DNA of 28,856 nucleotides, from IMG/VR virus record IMGVR_UViG_3300020172_005130, positions 1-28,856 of that record. One strand, written 5' to 3'. Numbering within the stretch: the stretch's first letter is position 1; each line of letters opens with the position of its first letter. Below are positions 20,286-27,969 of this stretch, one piece after another. Source of the stretch: a virus. The translations under genes and the position numbers were made by a program. The notes under the pieces were generated by a model. The model was given only the letters and a program-made list of their open reading frames with translations. It was not told the origin of the DNA and did not search any database.

Positions 20286-20663
20286 CTACATTTTATGCAC
20301 AATGAATGCAATTTTAACACCATTGAATTGTAATGTTCTTGGATCAAATGTTAATTTTAGAACATGATAATTTGCTCTAATACGTTGTTTTATTTCTTGG
20401 AAAATCTCTTTTGATGATTTTGATTTTCCAGATAACTGGTCAGCCAACCGTTTTACATCTTCTTTGTATAAAAGAATAGATGATTTATCGGTTACCTGTT
20501 CAGAGATTAGTTCAAATAAGTTATCGATTTTTTCAGAACGTTTTTCTCCTAATAACGGAAAAAAACTATCTGAGTATTTAATACCCGATGATACACCATC
20601 TTCTAACAGATTAATCGGTGTAACTAAAACAACTGGTAATGACTGTACTACGATTTTAGACAT
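20286..20663 (-). CDS. Hypothetical phage protein, 125 aa
   Basis: Starts MSKIVVQSLPVVLVTPINLL. It has a charged helical middle (about 45-90) and a beta-rich end ('YHVLKLTFDPRTLQFNGVKI'). It ends in TAG TAG, the only tandem amber stop seen here. No family is recognised. It is preceded by a consensus promoter in a 51-bp sequence that is repeated upstream of the gene 21021-21719, so the two transcripts are likely co-regulated. Confidence 0.6.
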   Translation of the reverse strand: MSKIVVQSLPVVLVTPINLLEDGVSSGIKYSDSFFPLLGEKRSEKIDNLFELISEQVTDKSSILLYKEDVKRLADQLSGKSKSSKEIFQEIKQRIRANYHVLKLTFDPRTLQFNGVKIAFIVHKM

Positions 20664-20671
20664 AAAAAGTT

Positions 20672-20722
20672 CCTAAAAATTGAAAGAGACTTGATTATAA
20701 GACAATGGTTGATGCTTGTCAA
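20672..20722 (-). repeat. 51-bp promoter repeat, copy A
   Basis: Differs at one position from 21727-21777. Each copy carries a full TTGACA-N17-TATAAT promoter and the same untranslated leader down to the CCTA just before the start region. Recent duplication or conversion of a strong promoter. Confidence 0.9.
20694..20722 (-). promoter_or_regulatory. Consensus sigma70 promoter for gene 20286-20663
   Basis: Minus strand TTGACA (20717-20722), 17-nt spacer, TATAAT (20694-20699); exact matches. It sits just downstream of the PAAR gene stop. Confidence 0.9.
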
Positions 20723-20727
20723 TTAAA

Positions 20728-21024
20728 TTAATTAGTAAAATCATTTGGTGATGCTGTGATAATTCTTCCTGTATACGGACTATCACCTACTTTATCATCT
20801 AACCTTGCAATACCTCTATTATTGGCCGATGTATTAGGGGAAGCGGTAATTATGATAGCTTCGTGTCCACAATCCGCTTTTACCTTGTCACCGAGTCTGG
20901 CAACACCACGGCCATTGACCGTGGTATCACCTGATGCTGAGACAATCTTTCCACCTATATTATTACCATGAACTGAACAAGAACCTAATGTTTTATCATC
21001 TAATCTTGCAGTACCACGACTCAT
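20728..21024 (-). CDS. PAAR-like spike-tip protein
   Basis: A 98-aa protein made of PAAR-type repeats: 'MSRGTARLDDKTLGSCSVHG', 'VNGRGVARLGDKVKADCGHE' and 'ANNRGIARLDDKVGDSPYTG', each with R-x-x-D-x and followed by a IITASPN-type turn. PAAR proteins fold into a cone that caps the VgrG or gp5 spike; the His/Cys (C-S-V-H, C-G-H) fit a metal site at the tip. It overlaps the upstream gene by 4 nt (ATGA), a pairing that suggests a tail-structure role for that gene too. Confidence 0.85.
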   Translation of the reverse strand: MSRGTARLDDKTLGSCSVHGNNIGGKIVSASGDTTVNGRGVARLGDKVKADCGHEAIIITASPNTSANNRGIARLDDKVGDSPYTGRIITASPNDFTN

Positions 21025-21719
21025 GCTATTACTGCCTCTAAGTCTGAAATAGTTGATGATAAAGACTTAGATAGCTCTGAACCTGCATTACCAATGGATT
21101 GTGCAGCATTCAATGCTGTATTTTTAACACTATTAGCACTATCCAATAACCCTTGTTTAGCATCGGCAACCCCTTTAGCAGCAAAATCACCCACCGCATC
21201 CATTGCATCTGAAACACCTGAACCCAACGATGATGCTAACTCTTGAACACCTTTACATGATAATGCACTAAGGTTTATGCTTCCTATCGCATTGCCGATT
21301 GCAGTTTTAAATTCATTTAATTTATCACCGATATCTGAAACTAATCCACTAATACTAGAACTTAACCCACTAAATGTACTAGTTAACTTTGACGTAAGAC
21401 TACTAATTGCATCATTTATAGCAGTCATTGCTGCTGCTGATAACTTATTAATCTGAGTCATTGCTTTTGATATTAATGATTGAATATGTTTCATTGCATT
21501 ATTAATAGTTTTAGCTATTTCACCTAAAATTCGTGTTGCTTCTTGAACTGCTTTTTCAGCAGATTTAGCAATGGCAGCTGCAGCATCATCAAACAATCCA
21601 CCCATAGTTCCAAATAGATCACATGAGTCTCCTGCATGTGATACTAGTGAATCCATTGAAGATTTTATACCTGATGATAATGATGTTAATTCTGATGGAA
21701 ATTCTGGTAATGTTGTCAT
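21021..21719 (-). CDS. Ala/Ser-rich helical phage structural protein, paired with PAAR
   Basis: A 232-aa protein. It begins MTTLPEFPSELTSLSSGIKS and is then almost wholly built of Ala, Ser, Ile, Leu and Gly in amphipathic helices ('AKSAEKAVQEATRILGEIAK', 'ISSLTSKLTSTFSGLSSSIS'), with two Cys. A similar protein precedes PAAR in T4-like cyanophages as far as I recall (possibly DUF7217; to be checked). It is likely a tail or baseplate component, or a chaperone or cargo for the spike tip. It has its own promoter in the 51-bp repeat. Confidence 0.7.
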   Translation of the reverse strand: MTTLPEFPSELTSLSSGIKSSMDSLVSHAGDSCDLFGTMGGLFDDAAAAIAKSAEKAVQEATRILGEIAKTINNAMKHIQSLISKAMTQINKLSAAAMTAINDAISSLTSKLTSTFSGLSSSISGLVSDIGDKLNEFKTAIGNAIGSINLSALSCKGVQELASSLGSGVSDAMDAVGDFAAKGVADAKQGLLDSANSVKNTALNAAQSIGNAGSELSKSLSSTISDLEAVIA

Positions 21720-21726
21720 GATAGAT

Positions 21727-21777
21727 CCTAAAAATTGAAAGAGACTTGATTATAAGACAATGGTTGATGTTTGTCAA
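21727..21777 (-). repeat. 51-bp promoter repeat, copy B
   Basis: Partner of 20672-20722, with the promoter TTGACA (21772-21777), 17-nt spacer and TATAAT (21749-21754). Beyond it a short TGTCAACCA direct repeat occurs (21772-21780 and 21782-21790 region), perhaps left by the duplication. Confidence 0.9.
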
Positions 21778-21791
21778 CCATTGTCAACCAA

Positions 21792-22079
21792 TTATACAAT
21801 AATACTAGTAGTAGCTTTGGTGTAAGAACTTGCAAATTCTTTTTCAGTTGGTTCTGCTACAACTACCGTAGTACGGAAGATTTTTAAATCTCTACTTGGT
21901 TCAACCGTGAATACAAATGGAACCATTCCGATACCGCCTTCTGCACTAGTTAATGCTCTTGGTTTAGAAATTTTTAAATAATCAGATCTTTCTTCCACCA
22001 ATGTTCCTAAGATTTCTTCACCTGATGTTAATTTGATGGTGATTACTTCACCAATCGTTAATCCTTTATCGATAATCAT
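21792..22079 (-). CDS. Sm-like (LSm/Hfq-fold) small phage protein
   Basis: A 95-aa protein. 'EVITIKLTSGEEILGTLVEE' followed by 'YLKISKPRAL' is the Sm1-type beta pattern (V-x-L-x-x-G-x-x-(I/V)-x-G) seen in many phage LSm-like proteins. The C-terminal part is Thr/Val-rich beta. Whether it binds RNA or is a structural protein is unknown. Its start overlaps the glutaredoxin stop by 4 nt. Confidence 0.65.
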   Translation of the reverse strand: MIIDKGLTIGEVITIKLTSGEEILGTLVEERSDYLKISKPRALTSAEGGIGMVPFVFTVEPSRDLKIFRTTVVVAEPTEKEFASSYTKATTSIIV

Positions 22080-22378
22080 ACTGCCTCTTGTAAGTATTGT
22101 CTTAATTCTGTAAACCCGCCAATGTAATTACCATCAACGAAAATTTGTGGTACTGCACGTGCGGTTGAAACTGCTTCTAATAAATCCTCACGAGTCCATT
22201 TATCGCCTGAGATATTTCTTTCTTCATACTCATAACCTTTCATTCTTAATAAAGCCTTGGCTTGATCGCAGAATGAGCATTGATCTTTGGACCATACAAT
22301 TGCTACATTATTAGTAGAAGGTTTTGTTAGAAATCCTTCTGCATTTACTACATAATCTGCTGGAACTTGATCTGTCAT
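22076..22378 (-). CDS. Glutaredoxin
   Basis: A 100-aa protein from ATG 22378, one nt after the stop of the upstream 53-aa gene. Thioredoxin fold with 'VAIVWSKDQCSFCDQAKALL' (active site C-S-F-C), cis-Pro region 'ARAVPQIFVDGNYIGGFTEL' and a helical end. It has a ~15-aa N-terminal extension. In T4-like phages glutaredoxin (NrdC type) reduces ribonucleotide reductase; nrdA and nrdB lie a few kb away on the same strand. Confidence 0.92.
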   Translation of the reverse strand: MTDQVPADYVVNAEGFLTKPSTNNVAIVWSKDQCSFCDQAKALLRMKGYEYEERNISGDKWTREDLLEAVSTARAVPQIFVDGNYIGGFTELRQYLQEAV

Positions 22379-22379
22379 G

Positions 22380-22541
22380 TTAAGCTTTCTCAACTTCAAC
22401 AATTACTGTACTACCAACCAACTCTTGGACAATTGATTCAACGGTTGCTTCAAAGTCATCACCAACTAATGGAGATTGTGCATCACCTTTTACTAATTTA
22501 CTTAATTTGATTACCACGATTTCTTCTTGAATTTGTGCCAT
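22380..22541 (-). CDS. Small acidic hypothetical protein, 53 aa
   Basis: ATG at 22541 with AAGGAA upstream, TAA at 22380-22382. Sequence MAQIQEEIVVIKLSKLVKGD, then 'FEATVESIVQELVGSTVIVE', predicted beta-alpha-beta. It is coupled to the glutaredoxin gene. No family recognised; short conserved proteins of this type often precede nrdC-like genes in T4-like phages. Confidence 0.65.
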   Translation of the reverse strand: MAQIQEEIVVIKLSKLVKGDAQSPLVGDDFEATVESIVQELVGSTVIVEVEKA

Positions 22542-22551
22542 TTTTATTTCC

Positions 22552-22998
22552 TTATATATTATATGTTTGTTGGAATATGTCTTTTTTGACTACTCCATAA
22601 TCACCTTCACCATGTCTTACAATCACATCCTCTCCGGTGGAGTAATGCAATGGTTCTCCCCATGATGTATTAACAATTCCATTATGGTCTGCTAACTTGG
22701 CTAATTTAATTATTTTCTTTGGAACACAGGTTCCATCACCATTATCATCTTTTAACTCATGAAATTTTTCAGGAGGCATACTATACTGTTCACCCTTTGG
22801 TCCAGTTAAAATATACCAGCCTTTTTTATAATTTTGTGGTTTCCCATTACTTTCTAATGTATCAATTGTACCTGGCTTATCTGCAATTTCATATTGTTCC
22901 GGGTTTCCTTTTTTAAAGGTTTCGAATGAACCGTTTTTAAACCATTCATCTGAGATATTTTCAGAAATACTATTAATGATATCACGCATGTTGTTCAT
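22552..22998 (-). CDS. PGDYG-like phage protein
   Basis: A 148-aa protein from ATG 22998 (GGAAC upstream). A helical N-terminus 'MRDIINSISENISDEWF' is followed by a beta-rich domain with 'GWYILTGPKGEQYSMPPEKF' and 'HGEGDYGVVKKDIFQQTY', close to the PGDYGV...F..TY pattern of the PGDYG family in phages. The function is unknown. It is driven by its own promoter set within a 33-bp inverted repeat. Confidence 0.7.
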   Translation of the reverse strand: MNNMRDIINSISENISDEWFKNGSFETFKKGNPEQYEIADKPGTIDTLESNGKPQNYKKGWYILTGPKGEQYSMPPEKFHELKDDNGDGTCVPKKIIKLAKLADHNGIVNTSWGEPLHYSTGEDVIVRHGEGDYGVVKKDIFQQTYNI

Positions 22999-23017
22999 TA
23001 TTGTTCCATATGTGTTA

Positions 23018-23058
23018 AAGTAAAGTATGATTATACATCATACTTTACTTTTTGTCAA
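23018..23058 (-). promoter_or_regulatory. Promoter with -10 in the loop of a 13-bp inverted repeat
   Basis: Minus strand TTGACA (23053-23058), 17-nt spacer, TATAAT (23030-23035). AAGTAAAGTATGA (23018-23030) and TCATACTTTACTT (23038-23050) are perfect 13-bp arms. It follows the stop of 23064-23615 by six nt, so it could also terminate that transcript. Confidence 0.85.
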
Positions 23059-23100
23059 TTATTTTATGCTTGTTTGAACGCATTCAGTTTCGCTTTTAGA
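23052..23100 (-). repeat. 49-bp repeat (C-terminus plus -35), copy 1
   Basis: Matches 24250-24298 in 48 of 49 bases. It covers the last 12 codons of gene 23064-23615 (KAKLNAFKQA), its stop, and the TTGACA of the next promoter. The same arrangement at 24250 lies beside a truncated reading frame. Confidence 0.9.
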
Positions 23101-23615
23101 CGGTCCAATCTGGATGGTTTTGATTCCAAATAGTTAGAAGAAATATCTCTGAATTTCATCAATTCTTCAAGCTCTTTTCTACGCCATTCTGCGTCACTTG
23201 CGTCTTTTGGGCCAACGTGTGATGGCATTGGTTCAAGTACTGGTTTTGGACTACCTGCTATACTACAAACAGGTGCATTGATTTTAGTAGTTATGTAATC
23301 ACGAATACCTTTTGCTAATGATTTTGAAATAGACCGTGGTTTATCCAAGAAATCAGCTACTGCAAGCATAAACTTAACAGTACGGCAATTATACTTGTCA
23401 TCTACTGCTTTGATATGTCCTTTGATAATTTTCATTTCTGTTGCAATTTTATCTAAATCCATTAATTCTAATTTCTGATACTTCTTAACTTCTTCTTTGG
23501 CTTTACCCAACTGTTCATCGAGGATCTGTTTCCGGCCATCTTTTAAATCTTCGCGTTCTAATTCTTCTTCTAATTTTCTAACTTTTGTTCTTGCTTTTTC
23601 TAATAAATAACTCAT
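23064..23615 (-). CDS. Coiled-coil phage hypothetical protein
   Basis: A 183-aa protein. An N-terminal coiled coil (about 1-65: 'LEKARTKVRKLEEELERED', 'QLGKAKEEVKKYQKLELMD') is followed by a helical middle ('FMLAVADFLDKPRSISKSL'), a Pro-rich stretch and a basic C-terminus 'RLDRLKAKLNAFKQA'. A truncated second copy of that C-terminus lies at 24262. A -10-like TATAAT with short inverted arms lies at 23648-23653, but its -35 is poor. Role unknown. Confidence 0.65.
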   Translation of the reverse strand: MSYLLEKARTKVRKLEEELEREDLKDGRKQILDEQLGKAKEEVKKYQKLELMDLDKIATEMKIIKGHIKAVDDKYNCRTVKFMLAVADFLDKPRSISKSLAKGIRDYITTKINAPVCSIAGSPKPVLEPMPSHVGPKDASDAEWRRKELEELMKFRDISSNYLESKPSRLDRLKAKLNAFKQA

Positions 23616-23664
23616 ATTTTCACCTATATATTTGGTAGTGCATCATAATTATACATTATGCGTT

Positions 23665-24198
23665 TTAAGATTTACCAAAAATTAGGAAATCTTCTTGGGT
23701 TCTTTTGTACGATATCCCAGATAAATTTGCTGCAAGCATCCCAAGATCTGTTATATCTACGTCTTTAACACGTATACGAACTCTACGTTCTCCAGTATCG
23801 TTGGTGAAATATTCATCTTCTATAAGAATTCTAGCTGTTTTTAGACCTTGAACTAATTTATCTTTAAATACTTTATGTAATTCTTTAATAGCCTCTCTAT
23901 GCCTAGACGGAACAATTACTGGTTCACTACCATTCATTTTTACGAACTCACAATCGATTAATGCATCATTTGCTATTTCTTCTAATTCAGAAAGCTCAGC
24001 ATACAATCTAGTCGTATAGATAGATTTTTTTTCTTCAGCTGACAGAGAGTCTGCTGGAATGCCTTTAGAATCATGTATTTCATCTTCTTGAATGAATTCT
24101 TTATTATCTATATCAAGACCTGACACTAAAAATGACGCAACTGATAATCCTGCATCTATTTGTTCTTTAAATATTTCTTTTAATTCTTGTACGTTCAT
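23665..24198 (-). CDS. Hypothetical phage protein, 177 aa
   Basis: The start MNVQELKEIFKEQIDAGLSV at 24198 is chosen because GGAG is seven bases upstream; an ATG four codons earlier contains that site. Mostly helical with 'YAELSELEEIANDALIDCEF', then a basic region 'RVRIRVKDVDITDLGMLAAN'. No recognised domain. It is preceded by a promoter with -10 inside an inverted repeat. Confidence 0.6.
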   Translation of the reverse strand: MNVQELKEIFKEQIDAGLSVASFLVSGLDIDNKEFIQEDEIHDSKGIPADSLSAEEKKSIYTTRLYAELSELEEIANDALIDCEFVKMNGSEPVIVPSRHREAIKELHKVFKDKLVQGLKTARILIEDEYFTNDTGERRVRIRVKDVDITDLGMLAANLSGISYKRTQEDFLIFGKS

Positions 24199-24215
24199 TG
24201 TTATCTCCATGTTTT

Positions 24216-24256
24216 GTTTAAAGCATAATGTATAATTATGCTTTAAACTTTGTCAA
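24216..24256 (-). promoter_or_regulatory. Promoter with -10 in the loop of a 14-bp inverted repeat
   Basis: Minus strand TTGACA (24251-24256), 16-nt spacer, TATACA (24229-24234). GTTTAAAGCATAAT (24216-24229) and ATTATGCTTTAAAC (24235-24248) are perfect 14-bp arms. Confidence 0.75.
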
Positions 24257-24298
24257 TTATTTTATGCTTGATTGAACGCATTCAGTTTCGCTTTTAGA
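24250..24298 (-). repeat. 49-bp repeat (C-terminus plus -35), copy 2
   Basis: Partner of 23052-23100, one mismatch. It includes codons for KAKLNAFNQA, a TAA stop and a TTGACA. Confidence 0.9.
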
Positions 24299-24348
24299 GA
24301 GTTCAATTTCTTTTCTTTTGCTTTTGTTGACACTAAGTCATATTTCAC
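24262..24348 (-). pseudogene. Truncated C-terminal remnant of a paralog of gene 23064-23615
   Basis: An open frame of 28 codons ends 'KLNSLKAKLNAFNQA', almost the same as the end of the 183-aa protein. It could start only at a GTG (24348) that overlaps the end of the endonuclease gene, and has no clear ribosome-binding site. The rest of the paralog is missing, replaced by the endonuclease gene. The likely cause is gene duplication followed by replacement or deletion at homing. Confidence 0.6.
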
Positions 24349-26227
24349 TTCTTTTATGCTTTATATATACTAGGTTCCCGCAATCCCAAATTCTATCGAA
24401 CCCATTGGCTTGCATATTCTCCCATTCTGTTTTTGTTTGGTCATAACCTGATAATAACTTGCTAAGTTTGTGTGCTTGGTATTTAATTCTTGATTCTAAT
24501 ACTCTTGAATTTTTATGATATTTGTAATTTGGTTTAGATATCTTATGCAATTCAAACCCGATTTCTTTATAGACATTTCCAGTATTCCATCTCCTATCAC
24601 AGTAACTAATTAATGATGGATAATTAAAATCTATTTCAAAATGTTTTAATAATTTACTGGCACCGCCAACTACTGAAATATCTGGTAATGTGCAATATCT
24701 TAATAATTCATATTCAGCGATTTTATTATATCTACTCTTACCAAACGTCATAACTGCTATCAATTCATCGTGATACTTTAATCCATAATGAATTGATGCA
24801 TTGCACGCGCGTTGAATATGGTTAGCATCAACAAAGCCAGCGGACTCGGCATTAGACAATTCTACTATATTACATTGTCTTGCATAAATTCTAGAACTAA
24901 TTCCTAGTTTTTGACGTATTCTTGATTTCACTAAATCTTTTTGATTATTCCATTCTGTATCATAAATTTGTATTAATGTTATACCTTGTTCTAAGCATTT
25001 TTCTAGTTTATTTAAATGATAATTTTTATCTTTATTCCCGGAAATTTCACTATGATGATACACCCCATTATATTCGATAGCCATTTTTTTAGATGGGATG
25101 AAAATATCTAACTCTAGTGGAGCTATAATAGATCTAGAATTTCTAATCATGTCATTAAACCCTAGATTTAAAATAAATTCAGCTAATTCATTCTCACCTA
25201 AAGATTTAATAAACGGGAAACAAGTTGTACATTTTGGAATTTTACCATCATCTAGGTTATCTGTAAATTCTGTATGACATGTGGTACATTTCCATAAGTA
25301 TTCTTTTTCAACATTTTCATATTCATCGATTTCAAAGAGTGGAATTACTTTTCCTTGTACACGCTCTTGAATATTATTAAAAAATGATTCTTTTCGGGTG
25401 TTGATAATTTTATCTTTATAATATACCAATTGATTGATATTTTCTACACCATATCTTTCTAAACATGTCTTTTTGGCTTTTTCAACAAAGGATGGGGATT
25501 GACTTGCATGGTATACCCCATACAAGTCAAACATAGTAGTTGATGCCTGTTGTCTAGTTTCTGGTAGTTTACTTACATTATCTACCCCATATTTTAACAA
25601 ATTAGATTGTTTAGTTTTTTCTTTAAATGTAGACAGTGTTGATGGATGTTCAACACCATATTTTTTAATATTAGTTTCTTTACGCTTTTGACAAAGTTCT
25701 GGGTTATTGGATGGATTTTCAACACCATACTTCTCTTTTAATGAAGCTACCCGTTTTTGTTGACCTTCTGTTGTTTTCCAATTATGGTCAACCCCGTACT
25801 GCATAATGTACAATTGTTTTCTTTTTTCTTTTGCTATTTCATATGAATTATTTTCTCTGGCCCTAGAAACCATTTTGTCTTTGATACTATCAACTTTCAT
25901 TGGATTTTCGACCCCATATCTTGATAAATTTGTATTTTTAGATTTATCAAGTGTCCGTTTCTTACAATAGATACACTGTTTATCATCACAGTTTAACCAT
26001 CCTATATTAATGTTTCTAAATTTTCGTTTATTATTAGAACCACAGAATGCAGAATCATTTTCATGTAAAATTGCATACACCATTTCTGGTATATTATTGG
26101 TATACGATATTGTAGTAGATAACCATGCATATAATTCATGGTTATCTCGGATAATTCTACTATATCTAAAAGGGTGTTCAATCACCAATCTTTCGATTTC
26201 AGTTTTATAAGTCTGGAAGTTCTTCAT
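24338..26227 (-). CDS. Large homing endonuclease with Vsr-like (EDxHD) nuclease domain
   Basis: A 629-aa protein. After an N-terminal region with 'CDDKQCIYCKKRT', about eight repeats of the type K-Y-G-V-E-(N/H)-P/S (residues 95-270; 'NTNLSRYGVENPMKVDSIKD', 'KEKYGVENPSNNPE') make up a DNA-contact array. A Cys4 zinc-ribbon follows ('CTTCHTEF...CTTC', about 318-340), then a PD-(D/E)xK/Vsr-like nuclease core 'LELDIFIPSKKMAIEYNGVY' + 'HHSE' with 'KCLEQGITLIQIYDTEW'. This is the architecture of EDxHD-type phage homing endonucleases (I-Bth0305I group). Its first 23 nt overlap the end of nrdB, which is intact. Confidence 0.85.
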   Translation of the reverse strand: MKNFQTYKTEIERLVIEHPFRYSRIIRDNHELYAWLSTTISYTNNIPEMVYAILHENDSAFCGSNNKRKFRNINIGWLNCDDKQCIYCKKRTLDKSKNTNLSRYGVENPMKVDSIKDKMVSRARENNSYEIAKEKRKQLYIMQYGVDHNWKTTEGQQKRVASLKEKYGVENPSNNPELCQKRKETNIKKYGVEHPSTLSTFKEKTKQSNLLKYGVDNVSKLPETRQQASTTMFDLYGVYHASQSPSFVEKAKKTCLERYGVENINQLVYYKDKIINTRKESFFNNIQERVQGKVIPLFEIDEYENVEKEYLWKCTTCHTEFTDNLDDGKIPKCTTCFPFIKSLGENELAEFILNLGFNDMIRNSRSIIAPLELDIFIPSKKMAIEYNGVYHHSEISGNKDKNYHLNKLEKCLEQGITLIQIYDTEWNNQKDLVKSRIRQKLGISSRIYARQCNIVELSNAESAGFVDANHIQRACNASIHYGLKYHDELIAVMTFGKSRYNKIAEYELLRYCTLPDISVVGGASKLLKHFEIDFNYPSLISYCDRRWNTGNVYKEIGFELHKISKPNYKYHKNSRVLESRIKYQAHKLSKLLSGYDQTKTEWENMQANGFDRIWDCGNLVYIKHKRSEI

Positions 26228-27317
26228 AGTTTAATTCATCACTCATCACACCTATAACATAATTAACTGATTCACTTTCTTGTAAAGCTGTTTGTTTCTT
26301 ACTTGGGTCGCTATGCTTATTGAACCATGGGATCGGAGTTGTTTTAGGTGCAGTGCCTTGGTACTTGATACCAATTTCTTTTAAAGCACCAACTGCTGTA
26401 TAATCAACAAAGTCCTTTAATATATTAGCATTTAACCCAATAACTGGACCTTTTTTAAACAAATAATCAGCCCATTCCTTTTCTTCTCTAATGACAGCTT
26501 CGTAGATTGCATAAACTTCACGTTCCAATCTTACCTTTGCTGCTGCAAATCTTGGATCATCTTTAACTACTTGATTGAGTAGGTAAGCAGTCCAATCCTT
26601 GTGCAATAATTCATCTTGTAAAATCAATGCAATGATATTTCCATTACCAATGAATAACTTATTTTCAACCATTGCTAAACTGGTAGCAAATGAAACCATA
26701 AATCTAAATGCTTCTAATGCATAACTGGCATGTAAAGCTAACCAGATATGGTCTATATGGGTATCTTCCATATAAACAAATCCGATAGAATCTTTTACTT
26801 CTGCTAAACAATTATATTTGTGCAATCTATCATAATATTTACCAACACTAGCAGCCATATCGATGATTTCTTTTGTATCATGAATTGTATTAAATACTTC
26901 TTTTGGTACGTTATAGATATTACGAATGATATGACTATAACTGCGGCTATGAATATTTGTTTCAAAAAACCCCCAGTTATACATCAATGCTTCGACTTCT
27001 GGTACTGAACATACCGGTGTGAATACTTGAGTTGGGCCACGTCCTTGTAAACTATCCAATGCCGTTTGTCTTAATACGTTACTAGTGAAGATATGTTTAA
27101 CTGCTTCACTAGCTTCTTTAAAATCATTGGCATCTTTACTCAATGAAATTTCTTCTGGAACCCAAAAGAATCCACGAGCAGTTTGCTCAAATTTTTGGAT
27201 TTTAGGATACCGCACTTCTTCAAATCGTTGAATTGTTACCGGCCCTGCTGGGTCAAGGAACATTTTACGATTTAAATAGTCGGTCTTTGCTGTTAAGTTA
27301 TATTGTTGTTCTGACAT
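26205..27317 (-). CDS. nrdB: Ribonucleotide reductase class Ia small subunit
   Basis: A 370-aa R2 subunit with AAGGA before the ATG. Expected di-iron ligands and radical Tyr are visible: Asp in 'RQTALDSLQGRG', Glu and His in 'MYNWGFFETNIHSRSYSHII' (with the Tyr), Glu in 'YALEAFRF', and Glu/His in 'QDELLHKDW'. The C-terminus NYEELPDL would bind the large subunit. It resembles T4-like phage NrdB more than the shorter bacterial class Ib proteins. It lies downstream of nrdA with three small genes between. The endonuclease gene starts within its last codons, a common pattern in phage nrd clusters. Confidence 0.95.
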   Translation of the reverse strand: MSEQQYNLTAKTDYLNRKMFLDPAGPVTIQRFEEVRYPKIQKFEQTARGFFWVPEEISLSKDANDFKEASEAVKHIFTSNVLRQTALDSLQGRGPTQVFTPVCSVPEVEALMYNWGFFETNIHSRSYSHIIRNIYNVPKEVFNTIHDTKEIIDMAASVGKYYDRLHKYNCLAEVKDSIGFVYMEDTHIDHIWLALHASYALEAFRFMVSFATSLAMVENKLFIGNGNIIALILQDELLHKDWTAYLLNQVVKDDPRFAAAKVRLEREVYAIYEAVIREEKEWADYLFKKGPVIGLNANILKDFVDYTAVGALKEIGIKYQGTAPKTTPIPWFNKHSDPSKKQTALQESESVNYVIGVMSDELNYEELPDL

Positions 27318-27326
27318 TCCTTGTCC

Positions 27327-27467
27327 TTATTCTGTTGCTGATCGGTATTCATTATAAATTACTACTACATCTTCTAGTAATTCAATTTGTTTTTCAATCC
27401 TCCAAATTAATAGAGGATCGGTTTCTGTTTTTAATCTTTCTTTCAAGTGTTCAACATCGGTTTCCAT
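27327..27467 (-). CDS. 46-aa acidic hypothetical protein in the nrd cluster
   Basis: ATG at 27467, TAA at 27327-27329, followed after nine nt by the nrdB ATG. Sequence METDVEHLKERLKTETDPLL, then 'WRIEKQIELLEDVVVIYNEY'; a single amphipathic helix pair. Its start lies 25 nt inside the end of the upstream gene in another frame, so translation may be coupled. No family recognised. Confidence 0.6.
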   Translation of the reverse strand: METDVEHLKERLKTETDPLLIWRIEKQIELLEDVVVIYNEYRSATE

Positions 27468-27715
27468 ACATTTGCCTTTAATACTCGTTTAATACCAGGT
27501 CTTTTAAACCATAGGTATATTTTACGGCACGGTCCAGTTTTATTCAAAAAGTCCTGTGCATCTACGTAATCTACTGTTTTAGTAAATGGTAGTTCTAATC
27601 TAATATACCATCCATTGGGTTCATTGTTAAAATAAAATGATTTACCAACTGATAACAATACGTTATCAATATAGTTTTCACCTTCGATATGAGTTGCTAT
27701 TTTGAATAGTTTCAT
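27443..27715 (-). CDS. Hypothetical phage protein, 90 aa, in the nrd cluster
   Basis: Starts MKLFKIATHIEGENYIDNVL, beta-rich with many aromatics ('GWYIRLELPF', 'RKIYLWFKRPG') and a basic C-terminus. It begins two nt after the stop of the 76-aa gene. I know no function; small accessory genes between nrdA and nrdB are usual in T4-like phages. Confidence 0.65.
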   Translation of the reverse strand: MKLFKIATHIEGENYIDNVLLSVGKSFYFNNEPNGWYIRLELPFTKTVDYVDAQDFLNKTGPCRKIYLWFKRPGIKRVLKANVWKPMLNT

Positions 27716-27717
27716 AA

Positions 27718-27948
27718 TTACTCCTTGACAAACAATGGTGTACTTCCATCAATTGTTTCTTCGTGTCTCAGTCCGCTAAGAACATCTAATAATGGACTTA
27801 ATTGATTAGCATTATGTTTAACGAACGATAAACTCACTCTATCTGTTCCTTTCTGACCAGATGTTTGGTACTGTACAGCATACAAGACAGATTCTTTATT
27901 CATATCTAGCTGTGGTTTTAATACGTTTTTTAATTCTTCGATGTTCAT
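27718..27948 (-). CDS. Hypothetical phage protein, 76 aa, in the nrd cluster
   Basis: Starts MNIEELKNVLKPQLDMNKES, then a beta strand 'YAVQYQTSGQKG' and 'LSFVKHNANQLSPLLDVLSG', ending in charged residues. It lies 21 nt after nrdA. No recognised domain. Confidence 0.65.
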   Translation of the reverse strand: MNIEELKNVLKPQLDMNKESVLYAVQYQTSGQKGTDRVSLSFVKHNANQLSPLLDVLSGLRHEETIDGSTPLFVKE

Positions 27949-27969
27949 TGTTGATTCCTTTTATTTTTA

